Shown piece by piece: positions 1 through 8,096 of a stretch of DNA of 12,390 bases (positions are counted from its first letter, which is position 1; every line of letters starts with the position of its first letter). The stretch is from Hyphomonadaceae bacterium (lineage in GTDB: Bacteria; Pseudomonadota; Alphaproteobacteria; Caulobacterales; Aquidulcibacteraceae), in NCBI GenBank assembly GCA_016791325.1, contig JAEUMU010000064.1, positions 1-12,390 on the forward strand, in the 5' to 3' direction. Both the position numbers and the translations under genes were made by a program. The notes under the pieces were generated by a model. It did no database searches and was not told the DNA's origin. It saw only the letters and a program-made list of their open reading frames with translations.

Positions 1-1121
1 GCCGCCGGGGCGTTTGCCTGCGTGATGGCGTTTTCGTAGTGCTGGCGCGCTGCGGCGCGATCGCCCTCGCCGCGCCGCAGCCGCAGCACTTCGCCCCGAT
101 AATATTCAACCACGCCCAGGTCTTCGCCATGCGCGCCCAGCCGGTCGAGCAGCAGCAGCGTCTGGCCGAAATCGCGCCGGCGCAATTCCGCACGCAGCCA
201 CGGATCGAGGAACGGCCGGATCGCCGCGCGATAGCGCGCCCGGTGGGTTTCGCCGCCGCCGGCATGCGCGCTGGCGCGCTCTTCCAGCGCCTCCAGCCGA
301 TCGCGCGAAAGGGGGTGGCTGGCGAAGATGCTTGCCCGCGCTTCGCGGCGGCGCACGTCTGCGTCATCGGAGGCGCGCGTCTCGCTGATCAGGTTTGTCC
401 AGAGCCGCCCGCCTGCGGCAGGATCGTAGCCCGCAGCCGCAGCGTGATCGAAGCCCAGAAGATCGACCTCGCTTTCGTTTTCGCGCGAGAACGCAAACAG
501 AGAGGCGATTGTGCCCAGGTAGATCGCGTCCGTCGCCACGCGCGTCGCATCCGCGATTGAGCCGGCGGAACTGGGCGAATTCACTGCTGCCGCCGCGCCA
601 ACCACCGCGATCGCTACCGTCGCGACCATCGCCCCGGTTGCACGCGCGCGTTGGGCGCGTAGCGCCGAAAGCGAATGCCGTTCGCCATAATGGGCCACTT
701 CATGGCCCAGCACGAACGCCAGTTGCGCCTCGTCCTCTGCGCGCAGCAGCAAGCCTGACCACACTTCCATATAGCCATTCGGCGCCATCGAGGCGTTGAA
801 GAACGGCCGGTTCATCACGTAGAGCCGCACGTCGCCGCAATATTGCGCCGCGACGCTGCAGGTCACTTCGCGCAGATAGGCGTTCAGCGCGGCGTCCCGC
901 TCCAGCGTGCCGGCGGCGCGCGCTTCTTGCTCGGCGCGTTCGGAAAGGCCCCAAAGGCCGCCTTCGTCTGTATCCGGCGCGGGCCGCACGCGCGAAGGGG
1001 GAGGCGGCGCCGGCGCGAACTCATGTGTTGGCGCCGGCGCAGGTGCGTCCGCTTCCTGCGCCGCCGCCAGCGGCGCGCCCAGCGCCAACGCGCAGCACGC
1101 CGCCGCCAGCGCGCGTCTCAT
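1..1121 (-). CDS. M48-family zinc metalloprotease, periplasmic (C-terminus cut by window edge)
   Basis: I translated this frame by hand. It stays open from the ATG at 1121 to the window edge, giving about 373 residues with no stop. Residues 1-21 form a type I signal peptide (MRR, Ala/Leu-rich core, cleavage near AAA-Q). A Pro/Ala-rich linker leads into an M48 peptidase domain: zinc motif HEVAH at residues 140-144, preceded by the family-typical GLLLRAEDEAQLAFVLG stretch, and third-ligand region ENESEVD at about 214-220 followed by GYDP. A hydrophobic Ala/Val segment lies at about 158-177, as in other M48 proteins. From about residue 295 the sequence looks TPR-like, which suggests a BepA/YfgC-type envelope quality-control protease. 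The start overlaps the stop of the upstream lipoprotein gene (ATGA), so the two are probably translationally coupled. The family call is strong; the substrate and exact subtype are unknown. Confidence 0.9.
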   Translation of the reverse strand, partial: MRRALAAACCALALGAPLAAAQEADAPAPAPTHEFAPAPPPPSRVRPAPDTDEGGLWGLSERAEQEARAAGTLERDAALNAYLREVTCSVAAQYCGDVRLYVMNRPFFNASMAPNGYMEVWSGLLLRAEDEAQLAFVLGHEVAHYGERHSLSALRAQRARATGAMVATVAIAVVGAAAAVNSPSSAGSIADATRVATDAIYLGTIASLFAFSRENESEVDLLGFDHAAAAGYDPAAGGRLWTNLISETRASDDADVRRREARASIFASHPLSRDRLEALEERASAHAGGGETHRARYRAAIRPFLDPWLRAELRRRDFGQTLLLLDRLGAHGEDLGVVEYYRGEVLRLRRGEGDRAAARQHYENAITQANAPA

Positions 1122-1804
1122 AGCGGCGCGTCCGAAAGCAGGCGCTCGGCCAGGCCGGCGGCGCCTTCGGCTTCGCGCATGTCCTCATCTGGCGCCGCGG
1201 TGACGACGTTGAACCAGATCACGTTGCCACTCTCGAGATCGACCAGCGAAGCGAACGCCTGCTGCCCGCCGAGTGGAATGCCCACGCCCAGCACCGCCAG
1301 CCCCACCATCGCCGCAACGCGCCCCGCGCTCGCATAGGAACCGCGCCCGGTGATGAAGAGGGCGTATTGCGCATCGTGCGCCACGGCCAGTTCGCGTGCG
1401 CCTTCGCCCAGCGTCCAAGTGAAGTTCTCACGCCGTGTCGGCACATTGGCGTGCATATAATTGATGGCCACGATCGAGGTGCCCACCGCGTCGTGCAGGC
1501 GAATGATCTGCCCGGTTCGCCCCTCCATCGCCGTGGCGGGATCGAGCGGGGTCACGCTATGCCCTTCGCTCTGAATTCGCGTGGCGATGGCGGCCGCGAG
1601 ATTATCCCGCCCCGCATTGGACCAGTCCTCGCGAGGTTCCTGCATGCCAGCCGCCGTCAGCACGGCGAGCTGAATGTCCGGCGTCATCACCAGAATCCGT
1701 GAATTGGCTGGCGGCGGCGTGTATTCGCCGGTGAACGTGCGCGTTTGCGTGGTTCCGCACGCGCACAGCAGCATCACCGCCGCCAGAAGCGCCCAGGTTC
1801 GCAT
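1118..1804 (-). CDS. Putative outer-membrane or periplasmic lipoprotein of unknown function
   Basis: The product is 228 residues from the ATG at 1804, which has a strong purine-rich ribosome site (GGGGGAGG) just upstream. A longer in-frame start at 1846 would place 14 charged residues ahead of the signal peptide and is unlikely. The N-terminus MRTWALLAAVMLLCACG is a lipoprotein signal with lipobox LCAC, so Cys16 is the probable lipidation site. The mature part begins with TFTGEYTPPPANSRILVMTPDIQL. A Gly/Ala-rich hydrophobic segment lies at about 168-185, followed by ASLVDLESGNVIWFN, a beta-rich pattern like other alphaproteobacterial lipoproteins of unknown role. I do not recognise a named family. 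The gene is first in a two-gene operon with the M48 protease, overlapping it by 4 bp, so a joint role in envelope maintenance is a fair inference and no more. Confidence 0.82.
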   Translation of the reverse strand: MRTWALLAAVMLLCACGTTQTRTFTGEYTPPPANSRILVMTPDIQLAVLTAAGMQEPREDWSNAGRDNLAAAIATRIQSEGHSVTPLDPATAMEGRTGQIIRLHDAVGTSIVAINYMHANVPTRRENFTWTLGEGARELAVAHDAQYALFITGRGSYASAGRVAAMVGLAVLGVGIPLGGQQAFASLVDLESGNVIWFNVVTAAPDEDMREAEGAAGLAERLLSDAPL

Positions 1805-1826
1805 AGCCTCCCCCTTACTGCCGGTT

Positions 1827-1859
1827 TTGACCCGGCCTTTCCACACGCTGACGTAGCAT
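1827..1859 (+). promoter_or_regulatory. Possible promoter for the sucD leader
   Basis: A TTGACC hexamer at 1827-1832 resembles the alphaproteobacterial -35 element. Spacing of 17-21 bp reaches GACGTA to TAGCAT (1850-1859), a weak -10 region. Transcription would start near 1861-1866, at the 5' edge of the self-complementary leader. The -35 also sits in the loop of a short inverted repeat (GCCGG at 1820-1824, CCGGC at 1832-1836). The -10 match is poor, so this is tentative. Confidence 0.3.
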
Positions 1860-1863
1860 CGAG

Positions 1864-1945
1864 GTGGTGCAAGGGTTGATCGGCAAAGCCGTGAGGGAAG
1901 CCGACCCAGCGGTCGGCCCGCGGAGGGGTTGCATCCTCCGCCCTG
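1864..1945 (+). promoter_or_regulatory. Candidate structured 5' leader RNA of sucD (possible pseudoknot)
   Basis: Several helices can be read directly. CGGC 1881-1884 pairs with GCCG 1888-1891 around an AAA loop. GCCGACC 1900-1906 pairs with GGTCGGC 1911-1917 around CAGC. GCGGAGG 1920-1926 pairs with CCTCCGC 1935-1941 around GGTTGCAT. The last loop can pair back to the 5' end: GTGCAA 1867-1872 with TTGCAT 1929-1934, 6 bp including one G-U, which would form a pseudoknot. An alternative helix pairs GGGTTG 1873-1878 with CGACCC 1902-1907. The block ends about 50 bp before the likely sucD start. I could not match it to the riboswitch classes I know. GC-rich DNA folds easily, so the pairing alone is not proof. 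Confidence 0.35.
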
Positions 1946-1995
1946 TGCGTTACGACGCCTGCCGTCTCACACGATCCGATTGGCCGGGGGCCCTT

Positions 1996-2880
<885 letters not shown>

Positions 2881-3039
2881 GCGTGCGGGGCTTGGCGCCT
2901 TGCAAAGGCGGTAATTCTCACCTCTGCGCCAACGCAGCCCTTCAATCCCTTGCCGACGCACATTAGAAGGGGCGCCGCTTAGCGGCGCGCCCTATATCTT
3001 TCGGGCCGCACCGCGATTTTCCGAGAGGTCAGCGCTCCC
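2881..3039 (+). other. sucD-sucA intergenic region with a GC hairpin
   Basis: No gene is visible in these 159 bp. The clearest element is a 7 bp stem with a 3-nt loop: GCGCCGC at 2972-2978, TTA, then GCGGCGC at 2982-2988. It is followed by CCTATATCTTTC rather than a run of T, so it is a poor intrinsic terminator. It may attenuate transcription or separate message segments. TATATC at 2993-2998 has no good -35 at 17 bp. The sucA ribosome site is probably GAGAGG shortly before the ATG. Confidence 0.4.
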
Positions 3040-6012
3040 ATGGCGGACGACGCCCGCAGCTTGCCCAACACAGCCCTGCTGGAAACCAGTTTCCTTTACG
3101 GCGCCAACGCCACCTTCGTAGAGGAGATGGCCGCCCGCTACGCTGAAGATCCTGCCTCCGTCGATCCATCCTGGCGCGCCTTTTTCGACGCCGTGCGCGA
3201 TGATCCGGCCGCCGTGCGCGCGGCCGTGCGCGGCCCTTCGTGGTACCGCCCCGAAATCGCCCGCCCGCAAACCACCGAAACCACTGCGCTGCTGGACGGC
3301 ACGCTCGCCGCGCTCACCAGCAAGCTCGAACATAAAGTCGCGCAACGTCTGCCGGGCGCCTCTACCCAGGATGTGCAGCTTGCCGCGCGCGATAGCGTGC
3401 GCGCGCTGATGATGATCCGCGCTTACCGCACGCGCGGCCACCTCGCCGCCAATCTCGATCCGCTCGGCATCGAGCTGCGCCCGCACGCGCCCGAGCTCGA
3501 TCCCGCCAGCCATGGTTTTGGCGCCGGCGATCTCGATCGTCCCATCTTCATCGATGGCGTGCTCGGCCTGCAAACCGCCACCGTCAACGAGATGCTGACG
3601 ATCCTGAAGCGCACCTATTGCTCCACGGTCGGCATCGAGTTCATGCACATCACCGACCCGGCCGAGAAAAGCTGGCTGCAGGAGCGCATCGAAGGCCCCG
3701 ATAAAGCCATCGCCTTCACTCCCGAAGGCAAGCGTTCCATCCTGAAGAAGCTGTTGGAAGGGGAGAGCTTCGAAAAGTTCGTCCATAAACGCCATCCGGG
3801 CACCAAGCGCTTCGGCCTCGATGGCGGCGAAGCCATGCTTCCCGCGCTCGAACAGATCATCAAGCGCGGCGGCGCGCTGGGCGTTGAGGAAATCGTGCTC
3901 GGCATGGCGCATCGCGGGCGCCTCAACGTGCTCGCCGCCGTGATGGGCAAGCCGTATCAGGCCATTTTCCACGAATTCCAGGGCGGCTCGGCGCAGCCCG
4001 ATAACGTGCTCGGCTCCGGCGATGTGAAATACCATCTGGGCGCGTCCAGCGATCGCGCCTTCGATGGCAACAACGTCCACCTCTCGCTCACCGCCAATCC
4101 CTCGCACCTCGAAATCGTCAACCCCGTCGTGCTGGGCAAAGTGCGCGCCAAACAGGCCAAGCGCGCCACCTGGACGGAAGAGGGCGAAGCGCTGATGCAG
4201 TTGCGCGCCCGCGTCATGCCGCTGCTCATCCACGGCGACGCCGCCTTCGCCGGGCAGGGCGTGGTGGCCGAATGCTTCGCGCTCTCGGGCCTGCGCGGTT
4301 ACCGCACCGGCGGCACCATGCATTTCATCATCAACAACCAGATCGGCTTCACCACCGCGCCGCACTATTCGCGCTCAAGCCCTTATCCCTCCGATGTTGC
4401 GCTCATGGTGCAGGCGCCGATCTTCCACGTGAACGGCGATGATCCCGAAGCTGTCGTGTTCGCCGCCAAGGTCGCCACCGAATATCGCCAGCTGTTCGGC
4501 AAGGACGTGGTGATTGATATGTTCTGCTATCGCCGCTTCGGCCACAACGAAGGCGACGACCCCACTATGACGCAGCCCTTGATGTATCGCCGCATCAAGG
4601 ATCATCCCTCGGTGTTCGATCTCTACAGCGAGCGCCTGGTGAAAGAGGGCCTCGTCTCCCGCGCCGAGGTCGATGCCTGGAGCAGCGAGTTCAATCGCTT
4701 CCTCGACGTCGAGTTCGACGCCGGCAAGGCCTTCAAGGTCAACAAGGCTGATTGGCTGGATGGCGTTTGGGCCGGCTTCGGCCTGCCCGAAGACGATGAC
4801 CGCCGCGGCAAAACCGAAACCGATCTCGCCAAGCTGCAAGCGCTGGGCCGGCGCATCACCGACATCCCGCGCGATTTCAACATGCACAAAACCGTGCAGC
4901 GCGTGGTCGAGACGCGGCGCAAAGCGATCGATGAGGGCCAGGGCGTGGATTGGGCGCTGGCTGAGCATCTGGCCTTCGCCACGCTGCTCGATGAAGGCTT
5001 CCACGTGCGCCTTTCCGGCCAGGATTCCTGCCGCGGCACGTTCAGCCAGCGCCATTCGCATTTCATCGATCAGGAAACCGAAGCGCGCTACACGCCGCTC
5101 AACAATCTGCATGCCGGCCAGGCCCATTACGAGGTCATCGATTCACTGCTCTCCGAAGAGGCGGTGCTGGGCTTCGAATACGGCTACTCGCTCGCCGATC
5201 CGAAAACGCTGACGCTCTGGGAAGCCCAGTTCGGCGATTTCGTGAACGGCGCGCAGGTGTTGATCGATCAGTTCATATCGTCGGGCGAGCGCAAATGGCT
5301 GCGGATGTCCGGCCTCGTGATGCTGCTGCCGCACGGCTATGAGGGGCAGGGCCCCGAACACAGCTCCGCGCGCATCGAGCGCTTCCTGCAGCAATGCGCG
5401 GAAGACAACATGCAGGTGGTCAACTGCACCACACCGGCCAATTACTTCCACGTTTTGCGCCGGCAGATGCACCGCGATTTCCGCAAGCCGCTGATCGTGT
5501 TCACGCCTAAATCGCTGCTGCGTCACAAAAAGTGCGTCTCCGCGCTGGCCGATATGGGCCCCGGCACCTCGTTCCATCGCGTGCTCTGGGACGACGCCCA
5601 GCTCGATACGGGCCACACCGCCATCAAGCTCAAGCCCGACGCACAGATCCGCCGCGTGGTGATGTGTTCGGGCAAGGTCTATTTCGATCTGCTCGATGAG
5701 CGTGAGAAGCGCGGCCTGGATGATATTTATCTGCTGCGGCTCGAGCAGTTTTATCCCTGGCCGATGCGCTCCGTGCTGCAAGAGCTGCAGCGTTTCGCCA
5801 ACGCCGAACTGGTGTGGTGCCAGGAAGAGCCCAAGAACATGGGCGGCTGGACCTTCGCCGATCCCTGGCTTGAGCTCACGCTCGAAAAGCTCGACATCAA
5901 AGCCAAGCGCGCACGCTATGCCGGCCGCCCGGCCACGGATTCCACCGCCGCCGGCCTGATGTCCAAGCATTTGAAGGAGCTTGATGCGCTGCTGGAAGAA
6001 GCGTTGGGATGA
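3040..6012 (+). CDS. sucA: 2-oxoglutarate dehydrogenase E1 component (thiamine diphosphate-dependent)
   Basis: SucA decarboxylates 2-oxoglutarate and transfers the succinyl group to the lipoyl arm of SucB. At 990 residues it is somewhat longer than E. coli SucA (933). The N-terminal E2-binding segment typical of SucA is present (LLETSFLYGANATFVEEM at about 8-25, then DPSWRAFF). Motifs in order: MAHRGRLNV at 289-297, with His291 matching the E. coli active-site His260 region; HGDAAFAGQG at 398-407, starting the thiamine diphosphate/metal site; INNQIGFTT from 431; FGHNEGDDP from 500; and HGYEGQGPEHSSAR at 765-778 in the transketolase-like C-terminal half. CQEEPKNMGGW near the C-terminus is also typical. 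I saw no frameshift or missing key residue. The stop overlaps the next ATG (ATGA), so the GFA-family gene is translated with it. Confidence 0.98.
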   Translation: MADDARSLPNTALLETSFLYGANATFVEEMAARYAEDPASVDPSWRAFFDAVRDDPAAVRAAVRGPSWYRPEIARPQTTETTALLDGTLAALTSKLEHKVAQRLPGASTQDVQLAARDSVRALMMIRAYRTRGHLAANLDPLGIELRPHAPELDPASHGFGAGDLDRPIFIDGVLGLQTATVNEMLTILKRTYCSTVGIEFMHITDPAEKSWLQERIEGPDKAIAFTPEGKRSILKKLLEGESFEKFVHKRHPGTKRFGLDGGEAMLPALEQIIKRGGALGVEEIVLGMAHRGRLNVLAAVMGKPYQAIFHEFQGGSAQPDNVLGSGDVKYHLGASSDRAFDGNNVHLSLTANPSHLEIVNPVVLGKVRAKQAKRATWTEEGEALMQLRARVMPLLIHGDAAFAGQGVVAECFALSGLRGYRTGGTMHFIINNQIGFTTAPHYSRSSPYPSDVALMVQAPIFHVNGDDPEAVVFAAKVATEYRQLFGKDVVIDMFCYRRFGHNEGDDPTMTQPLMYRRIKDHPSVFDLYSERLVKEGLVSRAEVDAWSSEFNRFLDVEFDAGKAFKVNKADWLDGVWAGFGLPEDDDRRGKTETDLAKLQALGRRITDIPRDFNMHKTVQRVVETRRKAIDEGQGVDWALAEHLAFATLLDEGFHVRLSGQDSCRGTFSQRHSHFIDQETEARYTPLNNLHAGQAHYEVIDSLLSEEAVLGFEYGYSLADPKTLTLWEAQFGDFVNGAQVLIDQFISSGERKWLRMSGLVMLLPHGYEGQGPEHSSARIERFLQQCAEDNMQVVNCTTPANYFHVLRRQMHRDFRKPLIVFTPKSLLRHKKCVSALADMGPGTSFHRVLWDDAQLDTGHTAIKLKPDAQIRRVVMCSGKVYFDLLDEREKRGLDDIYLLRLEQFYPWPMRSVLQELQRFANAELVWCQEEPKNMGGWTFADPWLELTLEKLDIKAKRARYAGRPATDSTAAGLMSKHLKELDALLEEALG

Positions 6013-6401
6013 GCAAGATCAGCGCTTCGTGCCATTGCGGCGGCGTTCGCTTCAGGGTGGAAGCGCCCGAATGGGTGCTGGATTGCAATTGCTCGCATTG
6101 CCGCCTCTACGGCGCCCTGATGGCGTATTATCCGCAGCGCGACGTCACGTTCGAGGCCGACGATACGTTCATCTATATGTGGGGCGATCGCGCGCTTGAG
6201 ATGCACCATTGCCGCACCTGCGGCTGCTTCTCGCATTTCACCGTCGCCGGTAAGACGGACGCGGAAAAGATTGGGGTCAACGCGCGCTTGATGCGCGGGC
6301 TTGATCCCGCCCACGTGCCGCTCGTTCAGAAGAACAACGGCAACGATCATATTTTCTGGACCAAATCGGATCGGCCGGTTCTGCCCAGCCACGACATCTA
6401 A
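6009..6401 (+). CDS. GFA-family (glutathione-dependent formaldehyde-activating enzyme-like) zinc protein
   Basis: The protein has 130 residues. Its cysteine pattern is the GFA/DUF636 signature: Cys8-His-Cys10-Gly-Gly, Cys26-Asn-Cys28-Ser-His-Cys31, and Cys68-Arg-Thr-Cys71-Gly. In the family, the first and last pairs bind a structural zinc and the central CxCxxC group binds the catalytic-site zinc. The family includes S-(hydroxymethyl)glutathione synthase, but most short members have no proven substrate, so formaldehyde activity should not be assumed. The ATG overlaps the sucA TGA by 4 bp, with GGAAGAAG inside the sucA end as a likely ribosome site, and sucB starts 15 bp downstream. This places it inside the sucA-sucB transcription unit. 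A link to the dehydrogenase complex, for example thiol or aldehyde handling, is suggested only by position. Confidence 0.92.
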   Translation: MSKISASCHCGGVRFRVEAPEWVLDCNCSHCRLYGALMAYYPQRDVTFEADDTFIYMWGDRALEMHHCRTCGCFSHFTVAGKTDAEKIGVNARLMRGLDPAHVPLVQKNNGNDHIFWTKSDRPVLPSHDI

Positions 6402-6416
6402 AGCTTAGAGTGAGTC

Positions 6417-7637
6417 ATGACCGATATCGTAGTGCCGACCTTGGGCGAAAGCGTCAGCGAGGCCACTGTCGCGAAGTGGATGAAAAAGGCGGGCGACGCT
6501 GTGAAGCGTGACGAAACGCTGGTCGAACTGGAGACGGATAAGGTGTCCGTTGAGGTATCCGCGCCCGAAGATGGCGTGCTGGGAGAAGTCATCGCCGAGG
6601 TCGGCGCCACAGTGGGCATCGGCGCCATTCTAGGGCGCATGGGCGCCGCTGGTGCGCAGGCCGCCGCGAAAGCCGAAGCGCCGAAGCCCGCGGAGGCGCC
6701 CAAGACGCCGCCGGCGCCTCAGCCCGCCTCGAGCAGCAATGGCGCCGCCAAGCCCGCCCCGCCGTCCGTGCAACGCATCGCGGCTGAAGCCGGCGTCGAT
6801 CTGTCGGGCATGTCGGGCTCGGGCAAGGATGGCCGGCTCACCAAGTCGGATGCGCTTGCCATCATCGAAAACCGCGCCGCTGCGCAAGCGCCGCTCCAGG
6901 CCAAGCCCGCTCAACCGCCGGCGCCGCGCGTGATCGGCGAACGCGAAGAGCGCGTGAAGATGACGCGCCTGCGCCAGACCATCGCGCGCCGTCTCAAGGA
7001 AGCGCAAAACACCGCCGCCATGCTCACCACGTTCAATGAGGCCGATATGTCGGCCATCATGGCGGCGCGCAACAAATACAAGGATGCGTTTGAGAAGCGC
7101 CACGGCGTCAAGCTTGGCTTCATGTCCTTCTTCGTGAAGGCGTGCATCGCCGCCTTGAAGGAAATCCCCAACGTCAACGCCGAGATCGATGGCGATGACA
7201 TCATCTACAAGAATTTCTACGACATCGGCATCGCCGTCGGCACGGAGCGCGGCCTCGTCGTGCCGGTGGTGCGTGACGCCGATCTGAAATCCATGGCCGA
7301 GATCGAAAAGGAAATCGGCGAACTCGGCGTCAAGGCCCGCGATGGCCAGCTCAAGCTGGAAGACCTCCAAGGCGCCACGTTCACCATCAGCAATGGCGGC
7401 GTCTATGGCTCGCTGATGTCCACGCCAATTCTCAACGCGCCGCAATCGGGCATCCTGGGCATGCACAAGATCCAGGAACGCCCCGTCGTCGTTGATAAGC
7501 AGGTGGTCGTGCGCCCGATGATGTATCTGGCGCTCAGTTACGATCACCGCATTGTCGATGGCAAAGAGGCGGTCACCTTCCTCGTGCGCGTGAAAGAGGG
7601 CCTGGAAGATCCCGAGCGCATGTTGCTCGATCTCTGA
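6417..7637 (+). CDS. sucB: 2-oxoglutarate dehydrogenase E2, dihydrolipoyl succinyltransferase
   Basis: SucB is the core of the complex and transfers the succinyl group from its lipoyl arm to CoA. It has 406 residues, the usual single-lipoyl-domain length (E. coli 405). The lipoyl domain is at about 2-76 with the lipoylated lysine at Lys42 in ELETDKV. A flexible Ala/Pro linker (about 77-115) follows, then the peripheral subunit-binding domain that holds E1/E3 ([21 protein letters not shown], about 116-150), a second linker, and the acyltransferase domain from about 172. The catalytic motif YDHRIVDG has His377 and Asp381, two positions from E. coli His375/Asp379. The ATG at 6417 begins a canonical [14 protein letters not shown]-terminus, with a modest ribosome site (GAGTGAG). 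All key residues are present. Confidence 0.98.
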   Translation: MTDIVVPTLGESVSEATVAKWMKKAGDAVKRDETLVELETDKVSVEVSAPEDGVLGEVIAEVGATVGIGAILGRMGAAGAQAAAKAEAPKPAEAPKTPPAPQPASSSNGAAKPAPPSVQRIAAEAGVDLSGMSGSGKDGRLTKSDALAIIENRAAAQAPLQAKPAQPPAPRVIGEREERVKMTRLRQTIARRLKEAQNTAAMLTTFNEADMSAIMAARNKYKDAFEKRHGVKLGFMSFFVKACIAALKEIPNVNAEIDGDDIIYKNFYDIGIAVGTERGLVVPVVRDADLKSMAEIEKEIGELGVKARDGQLKLEDLQGATFTISNGGVYGSLMSTPILNAPQSGILGMHKIQERPVVVDKQVVVRPMMYLALSYDHRIVDGKEAVTFLVRVKEGLEDPERMLLDL

Positions 7638-7640
7638 TCC

Positions 7641-7844
7641 TCAGGCGGCGGCGTCGGCGTAAATGCCGCCGCGCGCGGCTGAGCCCTGGCGATAGAGCGC
7701 TTCAAGATCGCGGTCTTCCTGGTCCAGCGCGGCTTGGCGTTGGGCTTGTCGCTCGTTCGCCGCGCGCAGGTCGCGCGCCAACGCTTCCAGGTAAGAACCC
7801 ACAGGCGCCAGGCCTTGCGCGCGCTTCAGCTTCGTCACTTGCAT
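7641..7844 (-). CDS. Small charged hypothetical protein (67 aa)
   Basis: The frame is open far upstream, but the plausible start is the ATG at 7844, preceded by AGGAG at ideal spacing. This gives a 67-residue protein starting MQVTKLKRAQGLAPVGSYLE. The middle (about 17-52) is rich in Ala, Arg, Gln, Glu and Asp with heptad-like spacing, so an amphipathic helix or short coiled coil is likely. The C-terminus is Gly/Ala-rich. There is no signal peptide, no membrane segment and no family I recognise. It converges on sucB with only 3 bp between the stop codons and diverges from the membrane-protein gene at 8097. A GC stem (7645-7652 with 7665-7672) lies in its last codons and could act in termination for either direction. 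The strong ribosome site is the main argument for it being real. Confidence 0.6.
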   Translation of the reverse strand: MQVTKLKRAQGLAPVGSYLEALARDLRAANERQAQRQAALDQEDRDLEALYRQGSAARGGIYADAAA

Positions 7845-7922
7845 TGGGCAATCTCCTGATCGCCCCGCCCGGCAAACCAATGCGTGAAACACGCGCGCGT
7901 TCGCATTTCGCCGGCGCATCGT

Positions 7923-7931
7923 TGTGGATAA
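7923..7931 (-). promoter_or_regulatory. Single consensus DnaA-box-like 9-mer
   Basis: The - strand reads TTATCCACA, the consensus DnaA box, in the divergent intergenic region between the small gene at 7844 and the membrane-protein gene at 8097. I noticed no second box nearby. Expected chance occurrence in a window this size is below one but not negligible, so a regulatory DnaA site is possible and an origin is not supported. Confidence 0.25.
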
Positions 7932-8096
7932 GCGCCGCCCGTGGGCTGAAACTCCCGCCGCCCGCGCAAGCCGCCGCTGCGCTTCTCCCAAAAGAAGAGT
8001 GCTGATTCCAAAAGCTTTCCCGCGCCCCATTGGCGACCCGCAACGAGCCCGGTAGATTGGCGCTTCCGCTATCTGGCGGAGTGGGAGGGGACGCCC

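Noticed and set aside
39..1337. + strand frames across the left flank
   Set aside because: The - strand encodes an intact M48 protease and a lipoprotein through the same bases.
1805..1846. Upstream start of the lipoprotein gene
   Set aside because: It would put charged residues before an otherwise perfect lipoprotein signal, and the ribosome site belongs to 1804.
2992..4365. Long open frame of 457 codons on the - strand opposite sucA
   Set aside because: It mirrors the GC-rich codon structure of sucA, has no motif or ribosome site, and sucA is unambiguous. Several other long antisense frames across sucA, sucB and lpdA are of the same kind.
7845..8096. Replication origin suggested by the DnaA-like box
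   Set aside because: It is a single box, with no AT-rich unwinding region and no cluster of boxes or origin-associated genes.
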